From: Bacillota bacterium
GTDB taxonomy: Bacteria; Bacillota; Clostridia; Lachnospirales; Lachnospiraceae
Direction of reading: 5' to 3'
Assembly (NCBI GenBank): GCA_023398855.1
Contig: JAEWRS010000144.1
Span: forward strand, 1 to 18,336
DNA length: 18,336 nt
The stretch's first letter is position 1. The number at the start of each line of letters is the position of its first letter. The notes below the pieces were generated by a model, which was not told where the DNA came from, searched no databases, and worked only from the letters and a program-made list of their open reading frames with translations. Positions 7,167 to 14,683 of the stretch are shown in pieces. The position numbers were made by a program, and so were the translations under genes.

Positions 7167-8261
7167 TTACTTCATATATCCGGCTTCCTTGTAATAAGCT
7201 TCTGCACCTGGATGGATAGGAGCACCTAGAAGAGAAGGTTCCCATGCTGTTTTCGGGTTAAACGCTTTTAATGCTGCACTTGCATTAACCAGGGCTTCCT
7301 GGTCTTCGCAAAGTGCCTTTGTAAGGGTATAAACCGTATCATCATCTAAATCTGAAGAAACAAGGATAACCTGAGGTGATCCCACAGACTTAATGGCTTC
7401 CGTCTGGCCATTCCATGTGTTGGCTTCAATAGCAGAATCGCTGAAGCCTGCCTCTTTTAATTTTGCTAATGTATCATCACGAAGCTGAGGAAAATACATA
7501 TCAGCAGTCATGCACAATTCCGTGGTAGCTGATTGCCCTGGGGCAATATGGTCAATCGTCAAATCCGCTTTTCCATCCTTTAGAAGGCTTACAATGGCGT
7601 CAGTGCCCGTATTGGTCACAGAGCCGCCCCAGGATTTAATGTCTTCAAAGGTCACTCCAAGAACTTCAAACACTTTAGAACACGCCAGTTCCCCAAAAGC
7701 TCCCTGGGATTTAACCGCAATATTAACCGGATATTTTTTCTCAACCAATTCCTCCACCGTGGTGATTCCTGTCTTATCCACAAACTGCTTTGTAAAAAGA
7801 ATATTTATAAAAGCCACATCCAGACCACCGGCTATTGCTCTTACTTTTTCCGTAGGTGGATTTCCAAGAATGCCTGTTTCACAGGCCCATCTTGCCGGCG
7901 CACCGTTGCTGATAATAATGCTGCACTGTCCGTTTTCAAGAATGACCGGTGCACCTACGCCGCCTGGAGAGGTGGTCGTTACGTCAATAACTGATCCCTT
8001 TGGAAATGCATCAGTAAATAAATTTGCCATGGTTGAAGCATATACATAAGCCGTCGTACCTACATCCTGTGTGGCAAAGGTAAGCTCTACCGGCTGGCCT
8101 TTCCCTGCCTCCCCTTCCTTGCTGCCGGAAACCGCTTCTCCAGTCTGGGCGGTTGCCTGCGTGGTTGATGAATTCCCTGATGAAGAGGAACATGCTGTCA
8201 GCCCCAGTGCCATCACAGCGGTCATCCCCATTGCCAATACCTTCTTTACACTTCTTTTCAT
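7167..8261 (-). CDS. TAXI-family TRAP transporter solute-binding lipoprotein
   Basis: 364 aa with a lipoprotein signal peptide: basic MKRSVKK, a hydrophobic core, and the lipobox LTAC with C24 as the acylated cysteine. A flexible Ser/Thr/Gly/Ala/Glu linker runs to about residue 54. The mature domain begins with LTFATQDVGTTAYVYASTMANL and continues with VTTTSPGGVGAPVILENGQCSIIISNG. This is the TAXI pattern in which the ligand loop and the asparagine/serine-rich strand bind a carboxylate. It should deliver the substrate to the fused permease encoded 66 bp downstream. GGAGG lies nine bases upstream of the ATG. The ligand is not known; a hydroxylated carboxylate or sugar acid would fit the operon. 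Confidence 0.92.
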   Translation of the reverse strand: MKRSVKKVLAMGMTAVMALGLTACSSSSGNSSTTQATAQTGEAVSGSKEGEAGKGQPVELTFATQDVGTTAYVYASTMANLFTDAFPKGSVIDVTTTSPGGVGAPVILENGQCSIIISNGAPARWACETGILGNPPTEKVRAIAGGLDVAFINILFTKQFVDKTGITTVEELVEKKYPVNIAVKSQGAFGELACSKVFEVLGVTFEDIKSWGGSVTNTGTDAIVSLLKDGKADLTIDHIAPGQSATTELCMTADMYFPQLRDDTLAKLKEAGFSDSAIEANTWNGQTEAIKSVGSPQVILVSSDLDDDTVYTLTKALCEDQEALVNASAALKAFNPKTAWEPSLLGAPIHPGAEAYYKEAGYMK

Positions 8262-8286
8262 TTTATTTTACCTCCATTTTTTATCA

Positions 8287-9339
8287 TCAGTTCTTCTGAT
8301 TTTTTTCTTTTCTGCTTTTTGATAATAAAATGCCATATTCAACCGCATTCACCAGACTCAGCTCATTGGCAATTCCCTGTCCTGCCTGATCAAAGGCTGT
8401 TCCATGGTCCACTGATGTCCGGACAATGGGCAGTCCAAGCGTAACATTAACTCCGGCCACTGCATCCCACTTTTTTAAGTCCCGATTATACACGAATCCA
8501 ACAACCTTTAAGGGAATATGCCCCTGATCATGGTACATGGCGACTACAATATCATACCAGCCTCCTCTTGCCTTTGAAAAAACCGTATCAGGAGGAACAG
8601 GTCCATGGGCCTGGATTCCTTCTTTTCTGGCTTCTTCAATAGCCGGAATGATCTCATCTATTTCTTCTCTTCCAAACAGGCCGTTTTCTCCGCTGTGAGG
8701 ATTTAAGCCTGCAACCGCAATCTTAGGTTCCTCTATTCCAAGATCCCTGCAGGCCTGATATGCAATTTTGATCACTTCCAGCACCCGGTCTTTTTTAACA
8801 CGTTCACATGCTTCCCGCAGGGAAACATGGGTCGATACGTGCACCACCCTCAAATGTTCATGGACAAGCATCATGGTATATTTCCTGGTTCCTGTTTTAT
8901 GAGCATATATTTCCGTATGGCCGGAATAATGGTGACCAGCCAGATTTATGGCCTCTTTATTAAGAGCATTGGTCACTGTTCCGTCAAGCTCACCGTTCAT
9001 GGCCATCTCAATCACCTTTTCAACATACCGGAATGCTGCTTCGCCTGCCATGACGGACACCTCTCCTCGTTTAAGCCTGCTCATATCTACCAGCTTCATA
9101 TCCAGAACATCAATGGTGCCGTGAACAAACATTCCTTCTTCCACCGAAGTAACAGCCCGGATCTTAATATCTTCCCTCCCGACAATTCTGGCGGCTTCCT
9201 CCATAACAGTAACGTCTCCTACCACCAGCGGCCTGCAGGCCTTGTATAGAGAGGGGTCTGCCAGAGCCTTTACCGTGATTTCAGGGCCAATCCCTGCTGG
9301 ATCTCCCATGGTAATTCCTATTCTCAGTCTTTCCTCCAT
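8287..9339 (-). CDS. pdxA2: PdxA2-like 4-phospho-four-carbon-acid dehydrogenase (PdxA family)
   Basis: 350 aa, with PdxA-family hallmarks from end to end: GITMGDPAGIGPE (8-20), TNALNKE (123-129), GHTE (140-143), and metal ligands H171 (STHVSL), H215 (NPHSGE) and H270 (MYHDQGH). The enzyme oxidises a 4-phosphorylated hydroxy acid with NAD(P)+ at a divalent-metal site, followed by decarboxylation. In the PLP route the family acts on 4-phosphohydroxythreonine. In the PdxA2 branch it acts on D-threonate 4-phosphate and yields dihydroxyacetone phosphate and CO2. Presence of the acid-sugar kinase in the same operon, and absence of pdxB, serC and pdxJ, favour the PdxA2 role. AAGGGG lies six bases before the ATG. 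The preceding aldolase gene ends nine bases upstream and the SBP gene follows after 25 bp. Confidence 0.88.
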   Translation of the reverse strand: MEERLRIGITMGDPAGIGPEITVKALADPSLYKACRPLVVGDVTVMEEAARIVGREDIKIRAVTSVEEGMFVHGTIDVLDMKLVDMSRLKRGEVSVMAGEAAFRYVEKVIEMAMNGELDGTVTNALNKEAINLAGHHYSGHTEIYAHKTGTRKYTMMLVHEHLRVVHVSTHVSLREACERVKKDRVLEVIKIAYQACRDLGIEEPKIAVAGLNPHSGENGLFGREEIDEIIPAIEEARKEGIQAHGPVPPDTVFSKARGGWYDIVVAMYHDQGHIPLKVVGFVYNRDLKKWDAVAGVNVTLGLPIVRTSVDHGTAFDQAGQGIANELSLVNAVEYGILLSKSRKEKNQKN

Positions 9340-9348
9340 GATTTCCCC

Positions 9349-10245
9349 TTAACCCATTCCTTTTTCCAGATTTTCAGCTAAGACCTGCTGAATCGCCTCA
9401 ATTCCCTCTTTGGGTACTTGGTTAAATGGCGCCCGGCATTTTCCCACGGGATATCCTAATAGTGCCACAGCAGTCTTTACAATGGTATTGGGATTTCCGT
9501 ACCGGAAGCAGCCGCGGAAGGAACGGATGCTGTCCTGAGCCTGTCTGGCCTTTTCCAAGTCCCCTGCAGCAAACAAATCATAGATAGAAGCCATGGTCTT
9601 TGGATATACATTGGCACAGCCTGCGATTCCTCCCACACCTCCGGCCAGAAGATTCCACAGAATAAGAGAGTCATTGCCGGAAAGAACTGCAAAATTATCT
9701 TTCTCCCGCGTCAATTCAATGTACTGAAGCATATTATCAAAGTTCCCGCTGCTATCCTTTGCTCCAACAATATTTTCAACCTCACTCAACCGGGCAACTG
9801 TTGCCGGAGCCAGGGCATTGCCAGTTCTCGCTGGTATGTTGTAAAGGACAATGGGCATTGAGACCGCTTTTGCAACGGTTATATAATGCTCATACAACTC
9901 ACTTTGCGACGCCGCTGCAAAAGATGGAGTGATAATGGATAACACATCAGCCCCCAGGGATTTTGCCATAAGGGACTGGTGTATGGTATCCTTAGTACTG
10001 ATGCAGCCAGTTCCCGCATAAACCGGAATTCGCCCCTTTGTCTCTTCTATGACAACGCTTAATACCTGTTCCTTTTCTTTCTCACTTAGTATAAACCCCT
10101 CCCCATTGGTCCCAAAGGGAAAAATTCCGTGAACTCCTGCCTCAATCTGACGATTTACCTGGTTTCTTAATTCCTGTTCATTTATGCTTTCATCCTCATT
10201 CATAGGGGTTATGACGGGTGGGATAATTCCTCTTATTTTAACCAT
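9349..10245 (-). CDS. DapA/NanA-superfamily Schiff-base aldolase, probably catabolic
   Basis: 298 aa, the usual length of the dihydrodipicolinate synthase/N-acetylneuraminate lyase family. It has GTNGEG (45-50), YNIPARTG (135-142) with Y135 and R140, and K163 in VGAKDSSG as the pyruvate Schiff-base lysine. The segment that in DapA carries the conserved second tyrosine reads ITPSFAAASQ here, and the usual GTTGE is GTNGE. It is therefore unlikely to be the lysine-pathway DapA. It also lacks the YNIPALSG signature of sialic acid lyase. I infer reversible cleavage or dehydration of a 2-keto-3-deoxy sugar acid to pyruvate plus an aldehyde. AAAGGAGG lies six bases before the ATG. The gap to the upstream dehydrogenase gene is 24 bp. 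Confidence 0.88.
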   Translation of the reverse strand: MVKIRGIIPPVITPMNEDESINEQELRNQVNRQIEAGVHGIFPFGTNGEGFILSEKEKEQVLSVVIEETKGRIPVYAGTGCISTKDTIHQSLMAKSLGADVLSIITPSFAAASQSELYEHYITVAKAVSMPIVLYNIPARTGNALAPATVARLSEVENIVGAKDSSGNFDNMLQYIELTREKDNFAVLSGNDSLILWNLLAGGVGGIAGCANVYPKTMASIYDLFAAGDLEKARQAQDSIRSFRGCFRYGNPNTIVKTAVALLGYPVGKCRAPFNQVPKEGIEAIQQVLAENLEKGMG

Positions 10246-10269
10246 GATTTCCTCCTTTAGTTTGTATTA

Positions 10270-11421
10270 TTATAATACCTCAAGGTAGAGCCTTCTTGCA
10301 TCCTCTTCCGTAACCTCCCGCATGTTATTGACCAAAAGCCTCTGGACCTCCATGCCTGATTTTACAAGGATATCCAAATCCTCCCTGGGCACATCATATT
10401 CTCTTAAATCAGACGGTATATTCAAGTGTTTTACAATCTCTGTTATACGGTCCAGCAGCCATTTTGATTTTTCTTCAGTGGTTATTTCTCTATGATTTTT
10501 CGCCACACGGTCAAATGCTCTGGCAAATAAATCCCGGCAATATGGTTCATTGAACTTCAAAACCGGGGCCAGCATAATAGCATTGGAGATACCATGAGGA
10601 ATATGATACCTGCCTCCAAGAGGATAAGATAAGGCATGAACGGCTGTAGTTCCTGAGGCAGTTATGGCAACGCCTCCATAGAACGAAGCCAAAAGCATTT
10701 TATTCCTGGCATCCTCTGCCTCAGGCTCATCACAAGCCTTTTCAATATTGTTAATAATCAGATCAAGGGCCTCTAGAGCATAAAGATCACTGAATGGGTT
10801 TGCCTTTTTGGATGTAAAGCACTCTATCGCATGGGCAAGGGCATCCACACCGGTGGCCGCAGCTATTTTTCTGGGAAGCTTTTTCGTCATTCTCCCGTCC
10901 AGAATTACATAATCTGAGATCATAGCATCATTTACTATGCCCACCTTTAATTTCCGTTCCGGCACTGACACGATGCTGTTAGGTGTTGCCTCCGCACCGG
11001 TTCCCGCTGTGGTGGGGATCATTAAGGTTCTGATGCGTTTAACTGCCAGGTCAGGAGCATCCAGCAAGTCTCTCACTCCATATTCATTGGTTACAAGAAC
11101 CGATGCCAGCTTGGCTGCATCAATAACGCTTCCACCACCCACAGCTACAATAAAATCCGCTCCACTGCTCCGAAACCATTCCACCACCTCCTGTGCCTGA
11201 TCACACGTCGGCTCCGCGGGAATCCTATCATATATGACTGCTTTAATTCCGGACTCCTCTATGTAATGAAGGGGTAACTCTAAAAGCCCTGCATCTGCTA
11301 TTCCTTTATCTGTAAATACAGCTGCCTTTTTCACGCCCTTTTCCAGTATGAACCGGATATTTTCAAGGGCTCCTTCTCCGCTGTAAATCCTTTGAGGCAT
11401 CTTAAGCTCATACTTCTTCAA
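10270..11421 (-). CDS. Iron-containing alcohol dehydrogenase family protein, TTG start
   Basis: A 383-aa type III (iron-dependent) alcohol dehydrogenase. It has the NAD-binding VGGGSVIDAAK (94-104), IPTTAGTGAEAT (135-146), metal ligands D193, H197, H262 and H276, and the C-terminal NNMREVTEEDARRLY. It should interconvert an alcohol and an aldehyde or ketone with NAD(P)H. The context suggests a hydroxy-acid or sugar-acid substrate. The start codon is TTG, not ATG: bases 11419-11421 read CAA on the + strand. AAGGGGAG lies eight bases before it, and the start overlaps the kinase stop as TTGA (11418-11421). The next ATG, codon 8, would cut off the conserved N-terminus and has no good ribosome binding site. 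Confidence 0.9.
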   Translation of the reverse strand: MKKYELKMPQRIYSGEGALENIRFILEKGVKKAAVFTDKGIADAGLLELPLHYIEESGIKAVIYDRIPAEPTCDQAQEVVEWFRSSGADFIVAVGGGSVIDAAKLASVLVTNEYGVRDLLDAPDLAVKRIRTLMIPTTAGTGAEATPNSIVSVPERKLKVGIVNDAMISDYVILDGRMTKKLPRKIAAATGVDALAHAIECFTSKKANPFSDLYALEALDLIINNIEKACDEPEAEDARNKMLLASFYGGVAITASGTTAVHALSYPLGGRYHIPHGISNAIMLAPVLKFNEPYCRDLFARAFDRVAKNHREITTEEKSKWLLDRITEIVKHLNIPSDLREYDVPREDLDILVKSGMEVQRLLVNNMREVTEEDARRLYLEVL

Positions 11422-12683
11422 TTTTCCCGCTCCCCTTTCTCTTTAAGCCCTTCTGCAATTTTCACTAACAGATCTTCCTTACCGAACCCGCCGGACTTTG
11501 ATATGATGTAGAAGTTTTTTCCTTCTTGCTCAAATTCTGAAAGAACCGTTCCCACATCAAGCTCCCCCAGCGGTCTTAATTCCTGAACGTTCATCTGGTT
11601 CATAAAACCTAACAAGGTGTCTCCTCCTGTCAAAAGAATAGTGTTCCTTATATCCCCCTCTAGCATTTTCTTCACTACCATACCCAGGGTCTTTGATATG
11701 GTAAGACGTACTTCCTGAAGTGCAAAGCCTTTCTCCCTTGCATAATCAAGGGTTTCACTGGTTCCCTCCGGATCATTGGTATCCAGAATCAGCCTGGGCT
11801 GGAGGGCTGCTTCTGCAATCAGCCTGTGGATCTTTTCCCTGCCTGAGGTTCCTTCCCAACAGGCTGGGTCCAGCTTTTCTTCTGGTCTGAAACGAATTCT
11901 TTTAAATCCATGAAGCTGGGCAAAATCCAGCTGAGCCCTTGTTATAGGATTTACACTTCCGCATACCACTATAAAGTGTTTATTCATCTGGGGAAAAACA
12001 GGAGCCTTACCTGCAAGTCCCAGTATCTTTGGAAGTACAGCCGCCGCGCCGGCACAGCCTGCCATAACAGTATGCTTTCCTTTGACAAAAAGCTCAGCTC
12101 CTATTTCATAAAGCTCCGATTCTTTTTCCGTATCGTAAACAACAATCCGCTTTCCAGGTTCTCTGACTCCTGACCTTTTACCTGTTACTATTTCTACTTT
12201 CAGTTTGCTCTGAAGTCCTATAATGTCCGGTATATAAGAGCATACCACCGGCTCAAAGGGATCTTTACCAAAAACGCTCTCATGGACCGGTATCCCATCC
12301 ACCATCTGAACTCCATCTTTCGTAATCCGGTTCAGCCGGGGAAAAGCGGGTAGAAAATGCAATTCATCACTTCCAGTGCCATCTAACACTGCCTGAAGTT
12401 CACTCCCAATATTCCCCCGTAATGCAGAGTCTGTTTTTTTGTAAATGTGAGATACCCCTGCCATGCATGCCTGCTTTGTAATCCGGTGAACAACTTCATA
12501 TGCCTCTTCAGGACTTTTATGGCGGGTTTCTGCATCCATAACAAGAACCTGTGGTTTGGGACCTTCTAAAAAATCATATTCTTCATTTGTGGTAACCAGA
12601 GTCTGCACACCAATCCCTGCAAACTGGACACCGGTATCTAAAGCCCCTGTGAAATCATCTGCTATTATCAGAAGTTTTATCAT
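11418..12683 (-). CDS. Four-carbon acid sugar kinase (DUF1537/DtnK-OtnK-like)
   Basis: A 421-aa kinase of the four-carbon acid sugar family. The N-terminal substrate domain starts with IADDFTGALDTGVQFA (7-22) and has YKKTDSALRGN (81-91) and FPRLNRIT (114-121). The C-terminal nucleotide domain contains GSVNPIT, LTGGDT (351-356) and SKSGGFGK (395-402). Family members phosphorylate D-threonate, L-threonate, D-erythronate or 3-oxo-tetronate at O4. Pairing with PdxA2 in the same operon is the known D-threonate arrangement (DtnK), so 4-phospho-threonate or -erythronate is the likely product. It is the first gene of the operon. The start at 12683 has AAGGAG eight bases upstream; the ATG at 12710 has none. 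The stop overlaps the next gene's TTG start, giving translational coupling. Confidence 0.9.
   Translation of the reverse strand: MIKLLIIADDFTGALDTGVQFAGIGVQTLVTTNEEYDFLEGPKPQVLVMDAETRHKSPEEAYEVVHRITKQACMAGVSHIYKKTDSALRGNIGSELQAVLDGTGSDELHFLPAFPRLNRITKDGVQMVDGIPVHESVFGKDPFEPVVCSYIPDIIGLQSKLKVEIVTGKRSGVREPGKRIVVYDTEKESELYEIGAELFVKGKHTVMAGCAGAAAVLPKILGLAGKAPVFPQMNKHFIVVCGSVNPITRAQLDFAQLHGFKRIRFRPEEKLDPACWEGTSGREKIHRLIAEAALQPRLILDTNDPEGTSETLDYAREKGFALQEVRLTISKTLGMVVKKMLEGDIRNTILLTGGDTLLGFMNQMNVQELRPLGELDVGTVLSEFEQEGKNFYIISKSGGFGKEDLLVKIAEGLKEKGEREN
11430..11437 (-). promoter_or_regulatory. Ribosome binding site supporting the TTG start of the iron-type dehydrogenase
   Basis: AAGGGGAG lies inside the last codons of the kinase gene and ends eight bases before TTG at 11421. 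Without it the nearest ATG (codon 8) would have been chosen. Confidence 0.7.
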
Positions 12684-12691
12684 TCCGGTTT

Positions 12692-12697
12692 CTCCTT
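12692..12697 (-). promoter_or_regulatory. Ribosome binding site fixing the kinase start
   Basis: AAGGAG lies eight bases before the ATG at 12683, inside the longer alternative frame beginning at 12710. Confidence 0.75.
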
Positions 12698-12726
12698 TTA
12701 TTTGTTTCATTTTAAAACACGCTCCT

Positions 12727-12752
12727 GGACTAAGTCCTTGGATTGATTCAAT
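12727..12752. promoter_or_regulatory. Two adjacent 11-bp palindromes: candidate operators at the operon start
   Basis: GGACTAAGTCC (12727-12737) and ATTGATTCAAT (12742-12752) are each perfect inverted repeats with five-base arms and a one-base centre, their centres 15 bp apart. The second overlaps the predicted -10 box of the operon promoter and the first lies just past the likely start of transcription. They are candidates for binding by the divergent PrpR-like regulator or another repressor. The role is inferred. Confidence 0.4.
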
Positions 12753-12779
12753 TTTAAAGGATTTTTACTCCATATGCAA
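12751..12779 (-). promoter_or_regulatory. Predicted sigma-A promoter of the nine-gene operon
   Basis: On the minus strand: TTGCAT (12779-12774), a 17-bp spacer, then TAAAAT (12756-12751), about 70 bp before the kinase ATG. The -10 is good (five of six) and the -35 weak (TTG only), as expected if an activator helps. I saw no clear -24/-12 sigma-54 element (GG and GC ten bases apart in the TGGCAC/TTGCA pattern) in 12684-12895. Confidence 0.5.
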
Positions 12780-12819
12780 CGGTTGTCTCCCATTTTAATG
12801 TTCTTATTTGAAACATAAT

Positions 12820-12848
12820 TTGACTTTTTTAAAAACCTATGCTATTAT
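12820..12848 (+). promoter_or_regulatory. Predicted sigma-A promoter of the PrpR-like regulator
   Basis: TTGACT (12820-12825), a 17-bp spacer, then TATTAT (12843-12848), both five of six to consensus, 47 bp before the regulator ATG. A 7-bp inverted repeat TTGAAAC/GTTTCAA (12808-12814 and 12861-12867) brackets it. Confidence 0.7.
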
Positions 12849-12884
12849 TTTTACATTATAGTTTCAATATGAATCATTGTCTAC

Positions 12885-12890
12885 AGGAGG
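12885..12890 (+). promoter_or_regulatory. Ribosome binding site fixing the regulator start
   Basis: A consensus AGGAGG ends five bases before the ATG at 12896. The ATG-less start of the longer frame (12839) would lie upstream of the -10 box and so cannot be used. Confidence 0.85.
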
Positions 12891-12895
12891 TCCAC

Positions 12896-14683
12896 ATGGC
12901 AAAAAACAAGATCCGTATTCTGGGAATCGCTCCCTATGAGGGAATGAGTTCCATGATGAAAAGACTTGCGGAAAAACGAGATGATCTGGAATTAGATGTT
13001 TTTGTAGGAGACCTGGATAAAGGAGTGGAAATTGCCCGGCAGAACTTTAACAGTAATTATGACGTTATCATCTCCCGTGGAGGTACGGCTGAGATGATCC
13101 TTAAATCTTCTTCCATACCTGTCGTGGAAATCTCTTTGTCGGTCTATGATATTCTCCGGGCAATTAAGCTGGCGGAAAACTACTCAGACCGGTATGCTGT
13201 TGTAGGATTCCCAGCAATCACCGGAAGTGCACATTTATTATGCGATCTTCTTCAGTATAAAATTGATATATTCACCATCCATGACGGGAATGAAGTCCAG
13301 TTTGCTCTCAACGATCTGAAAAAGCAAGGCTACCGAATGGTTCTATGTGACATGATCACTCACACATTAGCAAAGAACCTTGGACTTAATGCCATACTTA
13401 TCACATCTGGAACGGAAGGCATATCAAGCGCTTTTGACCAGGCGGTCCGGCTTTGCAATAGCTTTTCCCATATAAAAGGAGAAAACCAGCTTCTGACAAA
13501 TCTGTTAATGGAACAGGATCAGGATACAGTGGTGTTTGATTCCCATAAAAATCTATACCTTTCCACAATAGACGGCGAAAGAAAAGAAGACATCCGCAAT
13601 GTACTCTTAGATGAAATTGATCAGACTCTTTCTTTAAAAAGCCATAAGTTTTTTAAAAATATTAAGGGAGACCTCTTCGCCTTTAGCAGCAAATCCATAT
13701 CCTTAAATGGAAAGCAATTTGCAGCATATTACTTCAGTGCCTCCCAGGTACCTATGGCGGGAAGCAAATACGGGATCAGATATTCAAGCCTGCAGGAAGT
13801 CGAAAACCATTTTTTTAACAGCTTCTACAGTATTACAAGTGCCTCTAACGATATACAAAACACCATTGAACAGGTGAACCAGACCAGGTACCCGGTCATG
13901 ATCATGGGAGAGGCTGGTACGGGAAAAGGTCAGGTGGCCGGTGTCCTTTATGCCCAGAGCAGTTACGCCAACAACCCTCTTATTACCATCAATGGTTCTC
14001 TGCTAACAGATAAAGGCTGGTCTTTTTTAACCAACCATTATAACTCTCCTTTAAATGACAATAATAATACAATTTATTTTCAAAATCTGGATTCCTTATC
14101 TGAGGAACGGAGAAAATATTTACTTTCTGTTATACTGGATGGAAACTTATGTAAACGTAATCGGGTCCTGTTTTCCTGTGTCAGCAGGCCCGGGGAGAGT
14201 ACGCCTGAAAAAGGGGTGGAATTTATAAATACCCTATCCTGTATGACTATTTATTTACCACCGCTAAGAGACCGTATCGATGACATTTCCACTCTGTCAA
14301 GCCTATACTTAAATGCATTAAATTTAGATCTGGCCAAACAAATCATTGGTTTTGAACCGGATGCCCTTAATCTTTTGGCCGAATACAGTTGGCCGAACAA
14401 TTATACCCAATTTAAAAGGATTTTGTGTGAGCTCAGCGTTATTACAACAACCCCTTATATTTCCTGTGATAATGTCCGGAAGCTTTTAAGCAAGGAATAT
14501 GTTCTTCCTTCTGATATTGGCAGACAAAATGATGTGAATTTTAACATTAACCGTCCCCTGGACGAGATTAATAAGGATATTATACGGCTGATCTTAAAAG
14601 AAAAGGGCGGAAACCAGAGCGCCGCAGCAAAGCAATTGGGAATCGGAAGAACAACTCTCTGGCGTTATTTAAGCGATAAATAA
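12896..14683 (+). CDS. PrpR-type transcriptional regulator with degenerate AAA+ domain and Fis-type HTH
   Basis: 595 aa, divergent from the catabolic operon. Residues 4-193 are a PrpR_N sensor domain (IRILGIAPYEGM, SRGGTAEMI, VVEISLSVYDILRAI, ITSGTEGI). A linker region that may hold a PAS-like fold runs to about 300. An AAA+ domain follows, with a Walker A GEAGTGKG (338-345). A Fis-type helix-turn-helix ends the protein (QSAAAKQLGIGRTTLWRYL, 574-592). The sigma-54-contacting GAFTGA loop is missing: only about 25 residues separate ITINGSLL (363-370) from the Walker B strand. That strand reads NTIYFQNLDSL instead of TLFLDEIGEL, so both acids are lost. LPPLRDRIDDI and the YSWPNN segment are kept. 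I infer a regulator that no longer works as a sigma-54 ATPase and likely acts with sigma-A RNA polymerase on the neighbouring operon, sensing a pathway acid or its acyl/phospho derivative. Confidence 0.88.
   Translation: MAKNKIRILGIAPYEGMSSMMKRLAEKRDDLELDVFVGDLDKGVEIARQNFNSNYDVIISRGGTAEMILKSSSIPVVEISLSVYDILRAIKLAENYSDRYAVVGFPAITGSAHLLCDLLQYKIDIFTIHDGNEVQFALNDLKKQGYRMVLCDMITHTLAKNLGLNAILITSGTEGISSAFDQAVRLCNSFSHIKGENQLLTNLLMEQDQDTVVFDSHKNLYLSTIDGERKEDIRNVLLDEIDQTLSLKSHKFFKNIKGDLFAFSSKSISLNGKQFAAYYFSASQVPMAGSKYGIRYSSLQEVENHFFNSFYSITSASNDIQNTIEQVNQTRYPVMIMGEAGTGKGQVAGVLYAQSSYANNPLITINGSLLTDKGWSFLTNHYNSPLNDNNNTIYFQNLDSLSEERRKYLLSVILDGNLCKRNRVLFSCVSRPGESTPEKGVEFINTLSCMTIYLPPLRDRIDDISTLSSLYLNALNLDLAKQIIGFEPDALNLLAEYSWPNNYTQFKRILCELSVITTTPYISCDNVRKLLSKEYVLPSDIGRQNDVNFNINRPLDEINKDIIRLILKEKGGNQSAAAKQLGIGRTTLWRYLSDK

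Noticed and set aside
8827..9249. A 140-residue + strand frame opposite the PdxA2 gene
   Set aside because: It has no recognisable domain and no ribosome binding site, and is explained as the antisense shadow of a conserved enzyme.
8287..9339. PdxA as a pyridoxal phosphate biosynthesis enzyme
   Set aside because: No other DXP-dependent PLP genes are nearby, and the operon has a four-carbon acid kinase and a transporter, the usual setting of the catabolic PdxA2 branch.
2793..10245. A classical sialic acid (nan) operon, suggested by the NanA-superfamily aldolase, sialidase-like protein and YhcH/NanQ-like protein
   Set aside because: No ManNAc kinase, epimerase (NanE) or GlcNAc-6-P deacetylase/deaminase is present. 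The aldolase has YNIPARTG, not the sialic acid lyase YNIPALSG, and the sialidase-like protein lacks the FRIP motif and secretion. The kinase/PdxA2 pair points elsewhere.
12684..12895. A sigma-54 (-24/-12) promoter for the kinase operon, expected from a PrpR-like neighbour
   Set aside because: No convincing TGGCAC-N5-TTGCA pattern was found, and the regulator lacks the GAFTGA loop.
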